Below are positions 16,314 to 24,394 of a stretch of 36,893 bases of DNA, one piece after another. Where the stretch lies: NCBI GenBank assembly GCA_022565155.1, contig JADFKB010000014.1, forward strand, positions 1 to 36,893, written 5' to 3'. The stretch comes from Chloroflexota bacterium (GTDB taxonomy: Bacteria; Chloroflexota; Dehalococcoidia; DSTF01; RBG-16-68-14). Positions within the stretch are counted from its first letter, which is position 1; each line of letters starts with the position of its first letter. A program made the position numbers and the translations under genes. The notes beneath the pieces were generated by a model. The model ran no database searches. It had not been told where the DNA came from and worked only from the letters and a program-made list of their open reading frames with translations.

Positions 16314-16367
16314 TACTGTCGGCGGCCCCCGCCTGCCGGCGGGCAGGTGAAGAACCCGGCCTACGGC
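16314..16367. repeat. Dispersed repeat, copy B (hairpin-bearing, at a gene 3' end)
   Basis: The second copy of the 53-54 base element, with the identical hairpin CCTGCC-GGCG-GGCAGG and the same end CCCGGCCTACGGC. It sits between two minus-strand genes and supplies the last codon and the TAG (16361-16363) of the amidohydrolase gene, just as copy A does for the hydrolase gene. Confidence 0.8.
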
Positions 16368-17680
16368 TTCCCATCTTGGCCGACGTTCTCCTCCGCCGCC
16401 TGCGCCAGCAGCGTGGCAGGGTCGTACGGCTGGCCGTCGTGGATCACGCGCTCGATATCCCGCAGTGCGCCGAGGTCTGCCAGCGGGTCGCGGCGCAGCA
16501 GCAAGAGATCGGCGCGCTTGCCGGGTTGTATCGTCCCCAGGTCGTCACGCCAGAGCGCTTCGGCGGCGCGGCTCGTCGCGGCGCGAAGCACCTCCATGTT
16601 CGAGAGGCCGGCACCCGATAGGTAGCCAAGCTCTCGGTGCAGCGCGAAGCCTGGCGGCTGCATCGGACCCGTGTCTGTGCCGGCGATGATCCGTCCTCCC
16701 GCCTCGTGAACCAACCCGACCAGCTCCTGAAGCCGGCCGCGTGCCTGTCTCGCAAGCTGGACAGCGTCGGGAGATGGTTGGAACGACCGCGCCCTGCTGC
16801 GGCGCAGTACGGCGGCCTGATCCACCACAGCAAAGCGAATGAACGACCTCTGTTCTTCATCGAGATCATTCGAACCAGGGGAGAGGGTGAGCGTCGGGCA
16901 GAATGAGACGTCGCGTTCCACGACTAGCTGGACCCATGCCTTCGCCTTGTCCGAAGTGAAATCGGCCTTCAGCCATCCCCGCTGTTGATTCTGCCAAAAG
17001 CCGGGGGTCTCCCAACTCTGGCCCGGCGGCGTTCGATGCTCCTCCGGCGCGAAATCGTTGAACGGTGTGGCAAGGGCATGTTCTAGTCCGTTGATGCCTG
17101 CCTTCATCGCGTCGCTGGCCAGCGTCGTACCTAAGTGGCCGGTGACGGGTACCCGATGATCAGCCGCTTGGATGGCGCGGCGGACGCTCTCCGGCGGCAG
17201 CGTGCTGTACAGCTTGATCGCGTCTGCTCCCGCGTCCAGCCGCACCTGAACCGCGCGGGCGGCGGCATCCGGGCCAGCCGTCGCTTCGATCGACTGCAAG
17301 GTCGGAGGATCGCCGTCGATGAAGGGGCCCGCATAGAGCAACCGAGGCCCCACCGCGCCGTCCTCCAGCAGCCGGCGGGTCTCGCTCAGGAAATCGAGCG
17401 GGCCGCCGAGGTCGCGGATCGTGGTGATGCCCAGGGCGAGAAAGAGAGGCAGCGATGCCTCTCCCACCATCGAGAGGTGGACGTGGGTATCGATCAGGCC
17501 GGGCGTTGCCCAGAGGCCGCGCGCGTCGATGGCCTGCGCTCCCTCAGGGATCGCCGCGCTGCTGTTCTGGTCAACGTTGGTGACGCTGCCGGCCTGGATG
17601 ACGATGCGGGCATGTTCGATGGGCGAGCCGCCTGCGCCGTCGATCAGCGTGACGCCGTGGATGATGAGCGGCTCAGACAT
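16361..17680 (-). CDS. Metal-dependent amidohydrolase (imidazolonepropionase-like)
   Basis: A 439-residue amidohydrolase-superfamily enzyme. It carries LIDTHVHLS with His66 and His68, DAIKLYS (the probable carboxylated Lys), VTGHLGTT, GLEHALA and the metal-binding Asp in IAGTDTGP. The C-terminal piece GKRADLLLLRRDPLADL is the usual small beta-domain signature. Relatives include prolidases, Xaa-Pro hydrolases and imidazolonepropionase-like enzymes that cleave cyclic or peptide amides in the cytoplasm. The substrate is unknown. It lies 12 bases after the stop of the next alpha/beta hydrolase gene, so it is probably in the same transcript. Confidence 0.9.
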   Translation of the reverse strand: MSEPLIIHGVTLIDGAGGSPIEHARIVIQAGSVTNVDQNSSAAIPEGAQAIDARGLWATPGLIDTHVHLSMVGEASLPLFLALGITTIRDLGGPLDFLSETRRLLEDGAVGPRLLYAGPFIDGDPPTLQSIEATAGPDAAARAVQVRLDAGADAIKLYSTLPPESVRRAIQAADHRVPVTGHLGTTLASDAMKAGINGLEHALATPFNDFAPEEHRTPPGQSWETPGFWQNQQRGWLKADFTSDKAKAWVQLVVERDVSFCPTLTLSPGSNDLDEEQRSFIRFAVVDQAAVLRRSRARSFQPSPDAVQLARQARGRLQELVGLVHEAGGRIIAGTDTGPMQPPGFALHRELGYLSGAGLSNMEVLRAATSRAAEALWRDDLGTIQPGKRADLLLLRRDPLADLGALRDIERVIHDGQPYDPATLLAQAAEENVGQDGKP

Positions 17681-17692
17681 CGCCGGCGAGCG

Positions 17693-18322
17693 CTATGCCT
17701 GGAAGTGGCGCTCGAAGAAACGGCCGAGCGCTTCGCCGATCGCGGATTCGAAGCCGGCCCAGAAGTGGTCGGCGTCAGGAACGATCTCTAGCTCGACGCC
17801 GGGCGCCTCCGCGACAACGCGCAGCCGGTCTTCCGGCGCGAAGCTGTCCTGGCCTCCGGCCAGCAGCAGCGCCGGACAGCCCCAGGCGACGCGCAGGTCG
17901 GCGTGGGCGATGGGCGGCGCGATCAGCGCGAGCGCGCGCAGCTCTCCGCTCGCCGCCTCGGCCGCCGCCATCGCGCCGGACGAGTAGCCGATCAGCCCGA
18001 TGCGCGTGGCGTCGATCTCCGGCAGCGAGGCGAGGTGCGTCAGCGCCGCGCGGACATCGTTGGCGTGGCCTGGGTCTTGCTCGTACTCCCCCTCGCTGCC
18101 GCCGACACCGCGCACGTTGAAGCGCAGCGCGGCGTAGCCACGGCTGGTGAGAGCGGTGCAAGCGGCGAGGACGACGTTGTTGTGCATGTCGCCGCCGTAC
18201 TGCGGGTGAGGATGGCAGACGACCGCGCCAGCGGCAGGCGTCGACGCAGGCAGGTGCAGTATTCCTTCCAGCGTCAGGTCGCCGCTGGGGAAGGTGAGGT
18301 TGCGGGCGGCGCTCTGGGTCAT
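17693..18322 (-). CDS. Short alpha/beta hydrolase (YsgA/S33-like)
   Basis: A 209-residue compact alpha/beta hydrolase. It starts with a small beta region (LTFPSGDLTLEGILHLP) followed by VVCHPHPQYGGDMHNNVV, the signature of a subgroup whose oxyanion hole is built by HPHP. RFNVRGVGGSEG, the nucleophile elbow GYSSGA, Asp in AGGQDSFAPED and His in PDADHFW complete the triad. Members act on small esters or acyl compounds. The start codon overlaps the stop of the SDR gene (ATGA at 18319-18322), implying translational coupling. Confidence 0.87.
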   Translation of the reverse strand: MTQSAARNLTFPSGDLTLEGILHLPASTPAAGAVVCHPHPQYGGDMHNNVVLAACTALTSRGYAALRFNVRGVGGSEGEYEQDPGHANDVRAALTHLASLPEIDATRIGLIGYSSGAMAAAEAASGELRALALIAPPIAHADLRVAWGCPALLLAGGQDSFAPEDRLRVVAEAPGVELEIVPDADHFWAGFESAIGEALGRFFERHFQA

Positions 18323-19239
18323 CGTGCTTCCTGTCGAACGTCCGTCAGCGCCTCGCTGACCTCCCAGAGCTGTCGCGCCACTGACTCGTCGTACGACTGC
18401 TTGCTTGACCGGACCGCCCGCACGGGGGCGTTGAACCCCATTGGCCAGACGGCGAACTCTTGCTTCCTAAAGTAGTGTCCCGTCACGCCATCCACTTCGG
18501 GCGAAGACGCCACGTACACCGAAGTTGCGGCGCCTTGCTCCGTGTTCAGCAGAAACGGCCGCGATGCTCCTATCAGCGTGCGTACGACCGCGCCCACGAC
18601 GCCCTTGTACCGTAGCAAGCCCGTGTAGACGGCGCCGGGATGCAGGCAGTTGGCCGTGACCCCCGTCCCCTCGAGCCGGCGGGCGAGCTCATACGTGAAC
18701 AGCACATTGGCGAGTTTTGATTGCGAGTACGCCGGCCCCGCGCGGTACCGGCGCTCGCCCTGCAGATCGTCGAAGTTAATCTTCGTTCCGTAGCCGTGGC
18801 CCGTCGAGCTAACGGTCACAATCCGCGACGGCTCACTTGCTACAAGCACCGGGAGCAACAGGTTCGTCAGCAGGAACGGCGCGAGGTGATTGACCGCGAA
18901 TGTCGTCTCCAGCCCATCTTCCGTTTCTGAACGCCCACCTTCAAACGTGCCGGCGTTGTTGATCAGCACGTGCAGGCGGTCGTGCTTGGATCGAAAGTCG
19001 GCCGCGAGCTGCCGAATCTGCCGCTGCGATGAAAGGTCACCGATCATCACCTCGACAGCCTCGCTGCCGCTCCCTGCCCTGATCTCGCCCAGCGCTGCCT
19101 CGCCCCGCTCCCGATCGCGGCAGACTAGCACGACGTGCGCGCCCATGCCTGCCAGCGCAGCCGCCGTCGCCTCGCCGATGCCGCGGCTAGCGCCCGTGAC
19201 CATGCACGTCCGGCCGGAGAGATCAGGCGGTACGCTCAT
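18319..19239 (-). CDS. Short-chain dehydrogenase/reductase (retinol-dehydrogenase-like)
   Basis: A 306-residue SDR. It contains TGASRGIG (15-22) for nucleotide binding, NNAG (94-97), VSSTGH with the catalytic Ser, and YSQSK with Tyr171 and Lys175. The Arg after the second strand (CRDRERGE) favours NADP. The overall pattern (LHPGAVYTGL, NFDDLQGERRY) is that of the retinol-dehydrogenase/WW-oxidoreductase-like group, which uses lipophilic alcohols or ketones. It overlaps the downstream hydrolase by 4 bases, so the two products are probably made together and may act on the same substrate. Confidence 0.9.
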   Translation of the reverse strand: MSVPPDLSGRTCMVTGASRGIGEATAAALAGMGAHVVLVCRDRERGEAALGEIRAGSGSEAVEVMIGDLSSQRQIRQLAADFRSKHDRLHVLINNAGTFEGGRSETEDGLETTFAVNHLAPFLLTNLLLPVLVASEPSRIVTVSSTGHGYGTKINFDDLQGERRYRAGPAYSQSKLANVLFTYELARRLEGTGVTANCLHPGAVYTGLLRYKGVVGAVVRTLIGASRPFLLNTEQGAATSVYVASSPEVDGVTGHYFRKQEFAVWPMGFNAPVRAVRSSKQSYDESVARQLWEVSEALTDVRQEAR

Positions 19240-19325
19240 GTTGACTAACTAGCATGGTCGTGGAGAGGCTTCCTCACGGTGCTCCGCGCCTCTCACCCCG
19301 TCTGCAGAATCACCCTCCTGCGCCA

Positions 19326-20738
19326 TCAGTCCACCGGCGGCTGCGCCATCGAAACGCCGGACTGCGTCTCGAACGCGTGGGCGGCGCGCAGCACGGTCCG
19401 CTCGTCGAAGCGGCGGCCGATGAGCTGCAAGCCCACCGGCAGGCCATCATCCGTGAAGCCGCAGGGGATGGAGATCGCCGGCTGGCCGGTCACGTCGAAC
19501 GGCGCGGTGAGCCACGTCAGGCCGAGCGTCGGATCGTCCGCCGTCGCCGATTCGATCGTCGCAGCGGTGTTGATCGTCGATGGCATCGCCAGCAGGTCGA
19601 GGTCGCGCAGCAGGACGTCGTCGGCGGTGCGGCGCGACTCGTCGCGCAGCCGCGCGCCGGCGATGTAGTCGGTCGCGTTCATGTCGAGGCCGATCTGGAT
19701 GCGCTGGCGCACGCTCTCGCCGATATCCTGCGCGCGCTGCTCCATGTTGGACTTGTGGTATGCGGCCGCTTCCGCGAGCACGACCTGGCTCGCCGCCGCC
19801 CAGTACTCCTGCAACACCGGCAGTTCGACCTCGCGCACGTCCGCGCCGAGACGGGCCAGCGTGACGATTGCCTCCTGCACGCGCGTTGCAACGTCCGGCG
19901 CTGCCCGTTCGTACGCAAATATCACCGGCACGCCGATGCGCAGCCCCGCCAGCCCGCTATCGAGGACATCCAGGTCATCCGCCCAGGCTTCGACCGGCTC
20001 ATCCACCGTCGACGGGTCGTTCGCGTCGGGCCCGGCGATCGCTTCCAGCACGAGCGCGCAGTCGCGCACGGTGCGTGCCATCGGCCCGACGTGGTCGAGC
20101 GACCAGGCGAGCGGCACGACGCCGTGCAGCGACACCCTACCGTACGTTTGCTTGAGGCCGGCGATGCCGCAGAGCGAAGCGGGGATGCGGATCGAGCCGC
20201 CCGTGTCGCTGCCCAGCGCGGCGTAGCAGAGGCCAGCCGCGACGGCGGCGGCGGAGCCGCTGCTGGAGCCGCCGGTGATGCGCTCCGTGTCCCAGGGGTT
20301 GCGGGCCGGCCCGTAGTGGTCGTTGACGCCGGTGGCGCCGAAGGCGAACTCGTGCAGGTGCGTCTTGCCGATGATCACCGCGCCCGCCTCGCGCAGCTTG
20401 CGAATGACGGTCGCGTCCTCGTCCGGCACGCTGTCGGCCATGATCTTAGAGCCGGCCGTTGTCCGGACGCCCTTCGTCGCGCAGAGGTCCTTGACGCCGA
20501 TAGGCACGCCGTGCAGCGGCCCGCGATAGTTCCCCGCCGCGATCTCATCGTCGGCGGCGCGGGCGTCGGCGAGCGCGGAGTCAGCCATGACGGTGATGTA
20601 GGCGTTCAGCTTCGGGTTGAGCCGCTCGATGCGCTCCAGCAGCGCCGCCGTCACCTCGGCCGAGCTAACATCCTTGCTCTGGATGCGACGGGCCAGCTCG
20701 TGCAGCGGCAGGTAGTGGAGGCCGGTGGCCGTCGTCAT
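19326..20738 (-). CDS. Amidase signature family protein (GatA-like)
   Basis: A 470-residue amidase with a complete Ser-cisSer-Lys triad: Lys83 (GVPIGVKD), Ser158 within GGSSSGS and Ser182 within GSDTGGSIR, spaced exactly as in GatA. It could be a free-standing amidase or the A subunit of a tRNA amidotransferase, but gatB and gatC are not nearby and other amide and ester hydrolases are, so a catabolic amidase is more likely. The start at ATG 20738 has TAGGAG 8 bases upstream; an ATG at 20771 is less well placed. A TGCTATACT element lies at 20789-20781. Confidence 0.88.
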   Translation of the reverse strand: MTTATGLHYLPLHELARRIQSKDVSSAEVTAALLERIERLNPKLNAYITVMADSALADARAADDEIAAGNYRGPLHGVPIGVKDLCATKGVRTTAGSKIMADSVPDEDATVIRKLREAGAVIIGKTHLHEFAFGATGVNDHYGPARNPWDTERITGGSSSGSAAAVAAGLCYAALGSDTGGSIRIPASLCGIAGLKQTYGRVSLHGVVPLAWSLDHVGPMARTVRDCALVLEAIAGPDANDPSTVDEPVEAWADDLDVLDSGLAGLRIGVPVIFAYERAAPDVATRVQEAIVTLARLGADVREVELPVLQEYWAAASQVVLAEAAAYHKSNMEQRAQDIGESVRQRIQIGLDMNATDYIAGARLRDESRRTADDVLLRDLDLLAMPSTINTAATIESATADDPTLGLTWLTAPFDVTGQPAISIPCGFTDDGLPVGLQLIGRRFDERTVLRAAHAFETQSGVSMAQPPVD

Positions 20739-20780
20739 GGCAGGACTCCTATCGATAGGCGAGGGCGACACGCGAGGGAG

Positions 20781-20789
20781 AGTATAGCA
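20781..20789 (-). promoter_or_regulatory. Extended -10 element TGCTATACT upstream of the amidase
   Basis: Read on the minus strand this is TGCTATACT, identical to the elements at 22750, 24405 and 27799. It lies 42 bases before the ATG at 20738, leaving room for a leader carrying the ribosome-binding site. No good -35 is visible, as expected for an extended -10 promoter. Confidence 0.55.
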
Positions 20790-20918
20790 GACGCGGCGGC
20801 GGGGTCGTGGGCACTGGGCGGCTTCCTGGAGACAGTCTGGTCACCGCGTGCTTGTCGTGATGGACGTCTTGCAGACGAGAGGTAGATGTGTCAAGGGAGG
20901 GTTGTGTAAGATAAGACG

Positions 20919-22412
20919 ATGCGGCAGCGAGTGTTCATGTACGCTACAGGCGCCTTCTTCGCCGGGGCCATTACGCTCCTCCATCTCTCCTGCAACGGCG
21001 GTAGTGAGTTGCCAGCAGCCACGGTCAGGCCGACGTTCGCGCCAACGCAAACGTCAGTCGCACCGACACCTTCCCTGGGCGTTCTCGTCGTCGAGGCTTC
21101 GCAACCCGTTGCCTTCGCCTTCACTCCTGATGGGCGGCTCTTCTTCACCGAGCGGACCACGGGCGAGATCCGGATCGCATCGGAGAGCGCCCGCTCGACG
21201 CTGGTGGATGCCGCCGCCCGCCAGGCCGTCAACCTGGCTCGCAGCGAGTACGCCCAGCTCGCGGGCGCCGAGGTTTCAGATGTGGAACTCCTCTCTTTGA
21301 CCGCCCGCCAGTGGCCAGACACGTGCCTCGGACTTGGAGAACCTGGGGAGGTCTGCGGACAGGCCGTTACCCGTGGTTATCAAATCACCGTCACCATCTC
21401 CGGCTCCGCCGGAGTCGGCGTTTATCGCACAGACGCGGGAACGATCGCCCGTCTGGCGGCCATTCAGGCCGTCACTACAGCAGGCAGCGACGTGTTCGCC
21501 CAGGTCGAGATCTTTCAGGGGTCCGAGTGCGGCCTGCTTGGTATCGCCATCGACCCAAACTTCGCGAGCAACGGATACGTGTACGTCTATGCCACCCAGC
21601 CGGTCGAGGGCGACGACTCCGTGGGCAAGCCGCGTGTCATCAGATACACGGACGTGGACGGCGTCGCCACTGACCCGACGGTGATCGTCAGTGACTTGCC
21701 GTTGACCAATCCGGAGACGTGCGCCCACGTCGGCGGCAACGTCCACTTCGGTCCGGACGGCTACCTCTATCTGAGTCTCGGAAACAACGAACAGGTCGAA
21801 CAAGCCGTCGCTTCCGACCTCAGCAGCCCGCTTGGCAAGATACTGCGTCTGAACAAGCAAGACGGCTCAGCCGCTCCGGGCAATCCATTCGCAGACAACC
21901 CTGCCGCCGACCCGCGTGTCTACGCTTATGGCCTGCGCAACCCGTGGGACTTCGCGTTCCACCCCACGACGGGCGAGCTCTACGCGCCCGACAACGGCCC
22001 CGGCAACTGCGACGAACTCAATCTGATTAGGGCAGGCAGCGATTACGGCGTGCCTGGTTCCCTGCCGCTAGAGAACACGGAGTCGTGTCTGGGCCTCGGC
22101 GGGGTCGACCCGATCCACCTCTTCACGCGGAGGGGCATGCGCGCCGAGGAGTTCGGCTCCAACATGGTTCCTGCGGGCGTGGCCTTCCTTCAGGGCGACC
22201 ACTACCCGACACTGGGCGATGGCTTGCTCGTTTGCCTCTTCAACCCTGACATTCTGCAGTTGTTGGAGTTTGCTCCACCCGACTTCGACATCGTAGAGCG
22301 AACTTCAGACATCGCCGACTGCGAAATCAACGTAGAGGTCTGGGAAGGAAGGATCTACTACTCAAGGTCGGACGGTATCTACGTGCTGCCGCCTGAGGCT
22401 CTAGCTCGTTAG
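20919..22412 (+). CDS. PQQ-type sugar dehydrogenase-like lipoprotein with an inserted domain
   Basis: A 497-residue exported lipoprotein (LLHLSC, Cys25) with a Thr/Pro-rich linker and then a glucose/sorbosone-dehydrogenase-type propeller: AFTPDGRLFFTER, GLLGIAIDPNFASNGYVYVY, GGNVHFGPDGYLYLSLG, YGLRNPWDFAFHPTTGELY and DNGPGNCDELNLI. Between the first blade and GLLGIA, residues about 89-178 are a separate domain with WPDTCLGLGEPGEVC and TRGYQI, a small module otherwise found at protein ends. The propeller probably oxidises sugars with PQQ, but the cofactor and catalytic residues cannot be verified by eye. The stop TAG at 22410-22412 is followed in the same frame by a complete dockerin. There is no ribosome-binding site next to the ATG, and TAAGAT lies 6 bases before it. 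Confidence 0.82.
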   Translation: MRQRVFMYATGAFFAGAITLLHLSCNGGSELPAATVRPTFAPTQTSVAPTPSLGVLVVEASQPVAFAFTPDGRLFFTERTTGEIRIASESARSTLVDAAARQAVNLARSEYAQLAGAEVSDVELLSLTARQWPDTCLGLGEPGEVCGQAVTRGYQITVTISGSAGVGVYRTDAGTIARLAAIQAVTTAGSDVFAQVEIFQGSECGLLGIAIDPNFASNGYVYVYATQPVEGDDSVGKPRVIRYTDVDGVATDPTVIVSDLPLTNPETCAHVGGNVHFGPDGYLYLSLGNNEQVEQAVASDLSSPLGKILRLNKQDGSAAPGNPFADNPAADPRVYAYGLRNPWDFAFHPTTGELYAPDNGPGNCDELNLIRAGSDYGVPGSLPLENTESCLGLGGVDPIHLFTRRGMRAEEFGSNMVPAGVAFLQGDHYPTLGDGLLVCLFNPDILQLLEFAPPDFDIVERTSDIADCEINVEVWEGRIYYSRSDGIYVLPPEALAR

Positions 22413-22649
22413 TACCCGGCCTACCAATACGCGAACACCACTCGCCCAGCCCCAACAGGCGACGTGAGCTGTGACGGTGTGGTGAACCCGCAAGATGCGG
22501 CCTTCATCTTGCAATTGATTGCTGGGATGATTGGTGAGTTGCCCTGTCCTGACGGAGGTGACGCCAGTGGCGGCGGCGTGACGGACCCGCTGGACGCGGC
22601 GCTCATCCTCCAGTTCAGCGCCGGTTTAATTAGCTCCCAGTCGCCGTAG
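22413..22649 (+). other. In-frame linker and dockerin module behind the TAG of the sugar dehydrogenase
   Basis: From 22413 the frame of the preceding gene continues without a break to TAG 22647-22649: a linker (YPAYQYANTTRPAPT), then two dockerin repeats (GDVSCDGVVNPQDAAFILQ and GDASGGGVTDPLDAALILQ). The second loop has Gly at calcium position 5. Every other dockerin here is fused to the C-terminus of its protein, so the ancestral gene most likely ran 20919-22649. The module might be reached by TAG readthrough or restart at GTG 22464, or be lost. It has no signal peptide of its own, so as a separate protein it could not be exported. Confidence 0.85.
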
Positions 22650-22715
22650 CCTCGCGCCCGCTGCGGGCTATACTGGGCCGTGGCCGCCCAGTCCTCCCAG
22701 CCCCTGCCGCCGTAG
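22643..22715 (+). repeat. Relic duplicate of the dockerin-end/azlC-start junction
   Basis: 22643-22704 matches 25445-25506 at 58 of 62 bases by eye. It includes the end of a dockerin gene, TATACT (22669-22674), and the start of azlC: GTG at 22680 reads VAAQSSQPLPP and then meets TAG at 22713-22715. It is a fossil of the azlC promoter and start left behind when genes were inserted or duplicated between it and azlC. Confidence 0.8.
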
Positions 22716-22739
22716 CCCCGCCCGCTGCGCCGAGGGCGC

Positions 22740-22827
22740 TTGACGTAGCTGCTATACTAGCGGTGGTTGCATTTACAGCAGGAGGCGGCGAATGCGCGTA
22801 GTTCTGAGACCTAGCGTTGTTCTGCTG
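22740..22827 (+). repeat. Duplicated promoter, leader and signal-peptide module, copy 1
   Basis: 88 bases identical to 24395-24482 at 81 positions by eye, without gaps. It spans TTGACG, TGCTATACT (22750-22758), a leader with AGGAGG (22780-22785), the ATG at 22792 and the first twelve codons. The downstream genes are otherwise unrelated, so this is a shared expression and export cassette. Confidence 0.85.
22750..22758 (+). promoter_or_regulatory. Extended -10 TGCTATACT, metallophosphoesterase gene
   Basis: TGCTATACT lies 33 bases before the ATG at 22792, with AGGAGG in between. A TTGACG at 22740-22745 is only 7 bases upstream of TATACT, too near to act as its -35, so the extended TG is the likelier determinant. 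The element is shared with 24405-24413. Confidence 0.6.
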
Positions 22828-24354
22828 ACCGCGGCGCTGGTGATGGCGGTTCCGACGCTAGACGGTGATCGTGTGGGCGTTCAGGCTGGTATTCCGGCCC
22901 CAACGCTCCTGAGATATCCGTATGTTCAGCAGGTGACGATGACATCCGCCCTTGTTGTCTGGACGACGTCCGAGGACGGGACGAGCGAGGTGCGCTTTGG
23001 TACGGATAGTTCACCAGGTTCAACCGTTGTTGCGACATCGCAGCAGTTCATCGAGCCGGAGATTCCAGACGAAGTCGCACGCACATACTACGTCCACGTC
23101 GCTGAGCTGAGTGGGTTGCAGCCGGGCGAAACGTACGGCTACACCGTGCTGTCTGGCGGCATCGACCTCACATCAGCTGACTCGCTCTCCTTCCGAACGG
23201 ATAGCGGACCCAGCGATCCGACCCTGTCCTTGCTCGTGTTTGGCGATAGCGGGACCGGTGTACCCAATCAGCTCGGTATCCGAGATGCGATGAGCGGCCG
23301 GGATTTCGATCTCGCAATCCACACGGGCGACATAGCTTATGTGAGCGGCACGTATCGCCAGCTTGAAGATAACTTCTTTGCTGTCTACAAGGATCTGGCC
23401 GCCAGGACGCCTTTCTTTCCCTCACTAGGCAACCACGGCTACTTAACCCTGCGCGGCCAGCCTTACCTTGATGTTTTCTATCTGCCAGAGAACGCGGTGC
23501 GACCGGTCCATAAGGAACGCTACTACTCCTTCGACTATGGCCCGGTGCACTTCGTGGCCCTAGACACAGAAATCTGGGCCGGATTCTTCTTTTGGGGTCA
23601 ACTGGCGTTCGACAACATGCTTACATGGCTAGAGGATGATCTCGCCGCCACTGAGCAGCCTTGGAAGTTCGTCTACTTCCACCGGCCTCCATACAGCTCT
23701 AGCAATGTTCCGGTAGCCTATGACCCCCGCAAGATCGTGCAAGTTCTAGAACAATATGACGTTGACCTCGTCTTGGATGGCCACGATCACGTCTATGCTC
23801 GTACCTTGCCGCTTAAAGATGGCCAAGCTGAACTGATCGGGGAGGGAGGGATCGTCTATGTTACGACGGGCGGAGGCGGCGCTGGCAAACACCTATGCGA
23901 GCCTCGCCCGTTCACTGCTAGTTGCCTGAGGCGATACCACTTCCTCGATCTATCAATCAACAATGATTGCCAGCTCAGCTATGATGTCGTTGGCTTCCGG
24001 CAGGAATTAATCGAAACCTTCGAGCTCGATCGCTGCGACCCAGATAGCGATGGCGATTCTTATACGGACGCTGCTGAGGCGCAAGCAGGTTCTGACCCGC
24101 TCGATCCGAGCAGTGCGCCCCCCACCCCAACGCCGACTCCTTTCCCGTCGCTAGTCAACATCGGAGACGCCAATTGCGATGGCACAATAGACAGTATTGA
24201 CGCGGCGATCGTGCTGCAAAACACTGCCCAACTACTAACGTTTCTTCCCTGCTCGCTCTTCGCTGATGTCAACCGTGATGGCAGGATCAATTCCGTAGAC
24301 GCGGCGCTCATCCTGCAGTTCAGCGCAGGGTTGATTAGCACCCTGCCGCCGTAG
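22792..24354 (+). CDS. Exported purple-acid-phosphatase-like enzyme with TSP3-like repeat and dockerin
   Basis: A 520-residue protein. A signal peptide (about residues 1-30) is followed by an FN3-like N-domain (PYVQQVTMTSALVVWTTSEDG) and a metallophosphoesterase domain with Asp152, GDIAY (Asp180, Tyr183), GNHG (213-216), His297 (VYFHR) and GHDH (330-333). Tyr183 is the metal-charge-transfer residue of purple acid phosphatases. Next come a TSP3-like calcium repeat (DPDSDGDSYTDAAEAQAGSD), a Pro/Thr linker and a two-repeat type-I-like dockerin with intact calcium positions in both loops. It probably releases phosphate from external esters while docked to another protein. AGGAGG precedes the ATG. 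Confidence 0.9.
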   Translation: MRVVLRPSVVLLTAALVMAVPTLDGDRVGVQAGIPAPTLLRYPYVQQVTMTSALVVWTTSEDGTSEVRFGTDSSPGSTVVATSQQFIEPEIPDEVARTYYVHVAELSGLQPGETYGYTVLSGGIDLTSADSLSFRTDSGPSDPTLSLLVFGDSGTGVPNQLGIRDAMSGRDFDLAIHTGDIAYVSGTYRQLEDNFFAVYKDLAARTPFFPSLGNHGYLTLRGQPYLDVFYLPENAVRPVHKERYYSFDYGPVHFVALDTEIWAGFFFWGQLAFDNMLTWLEDDLAATEQPWKFVYFHRPPYSSSNVPVAYDPRKIVQVLEQYDVDLVLDGHDHVYARTLPLKDGQAELIGEGGIVYVTTGGGGAGKHLCEPRPFTASCLRRYHFLDLSINNDCQLSYDVVGFRQELIETFELDRCDPDSDGDSYTDAAEAQAGSDPLDPSSAPPTPTPTPFPSLVNIGDANCDGTIDSIDAAIVLQNTAQLLTFLPCSLFADVNRDGRINSVDAALILQFSAGLISTLPP

Positions 24355-24394
24355 CCACGCGCCCGCTGCTGGCGGGCGACCGGGGTGAGCGCGC

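Noticed and set aside
19254-20885. A 543-codon open frame on the plus strand opposite the amidase gene
   Set aside because: It is an antisense shadow of a high-GC gene: Arg/Asp/His-rich, with no domains, signal or ribosome-binding site, whereas the opposite strand encodes a complete amidase triad.
22410-22412. TAG recoded as a sense codon genome-wide
   Set aside because: Many other genes in the window end with TAG at the expected place, including the sibling dockerin genes.
22740-22758. TTGAC as a -35 for the TATACT elements at 22753 and 24408
   Set aside because: The spacing is only 7 bases, far from the 16-18 needed. The extended TG is a better explanation, and the conservation reflects copying of the whole module.
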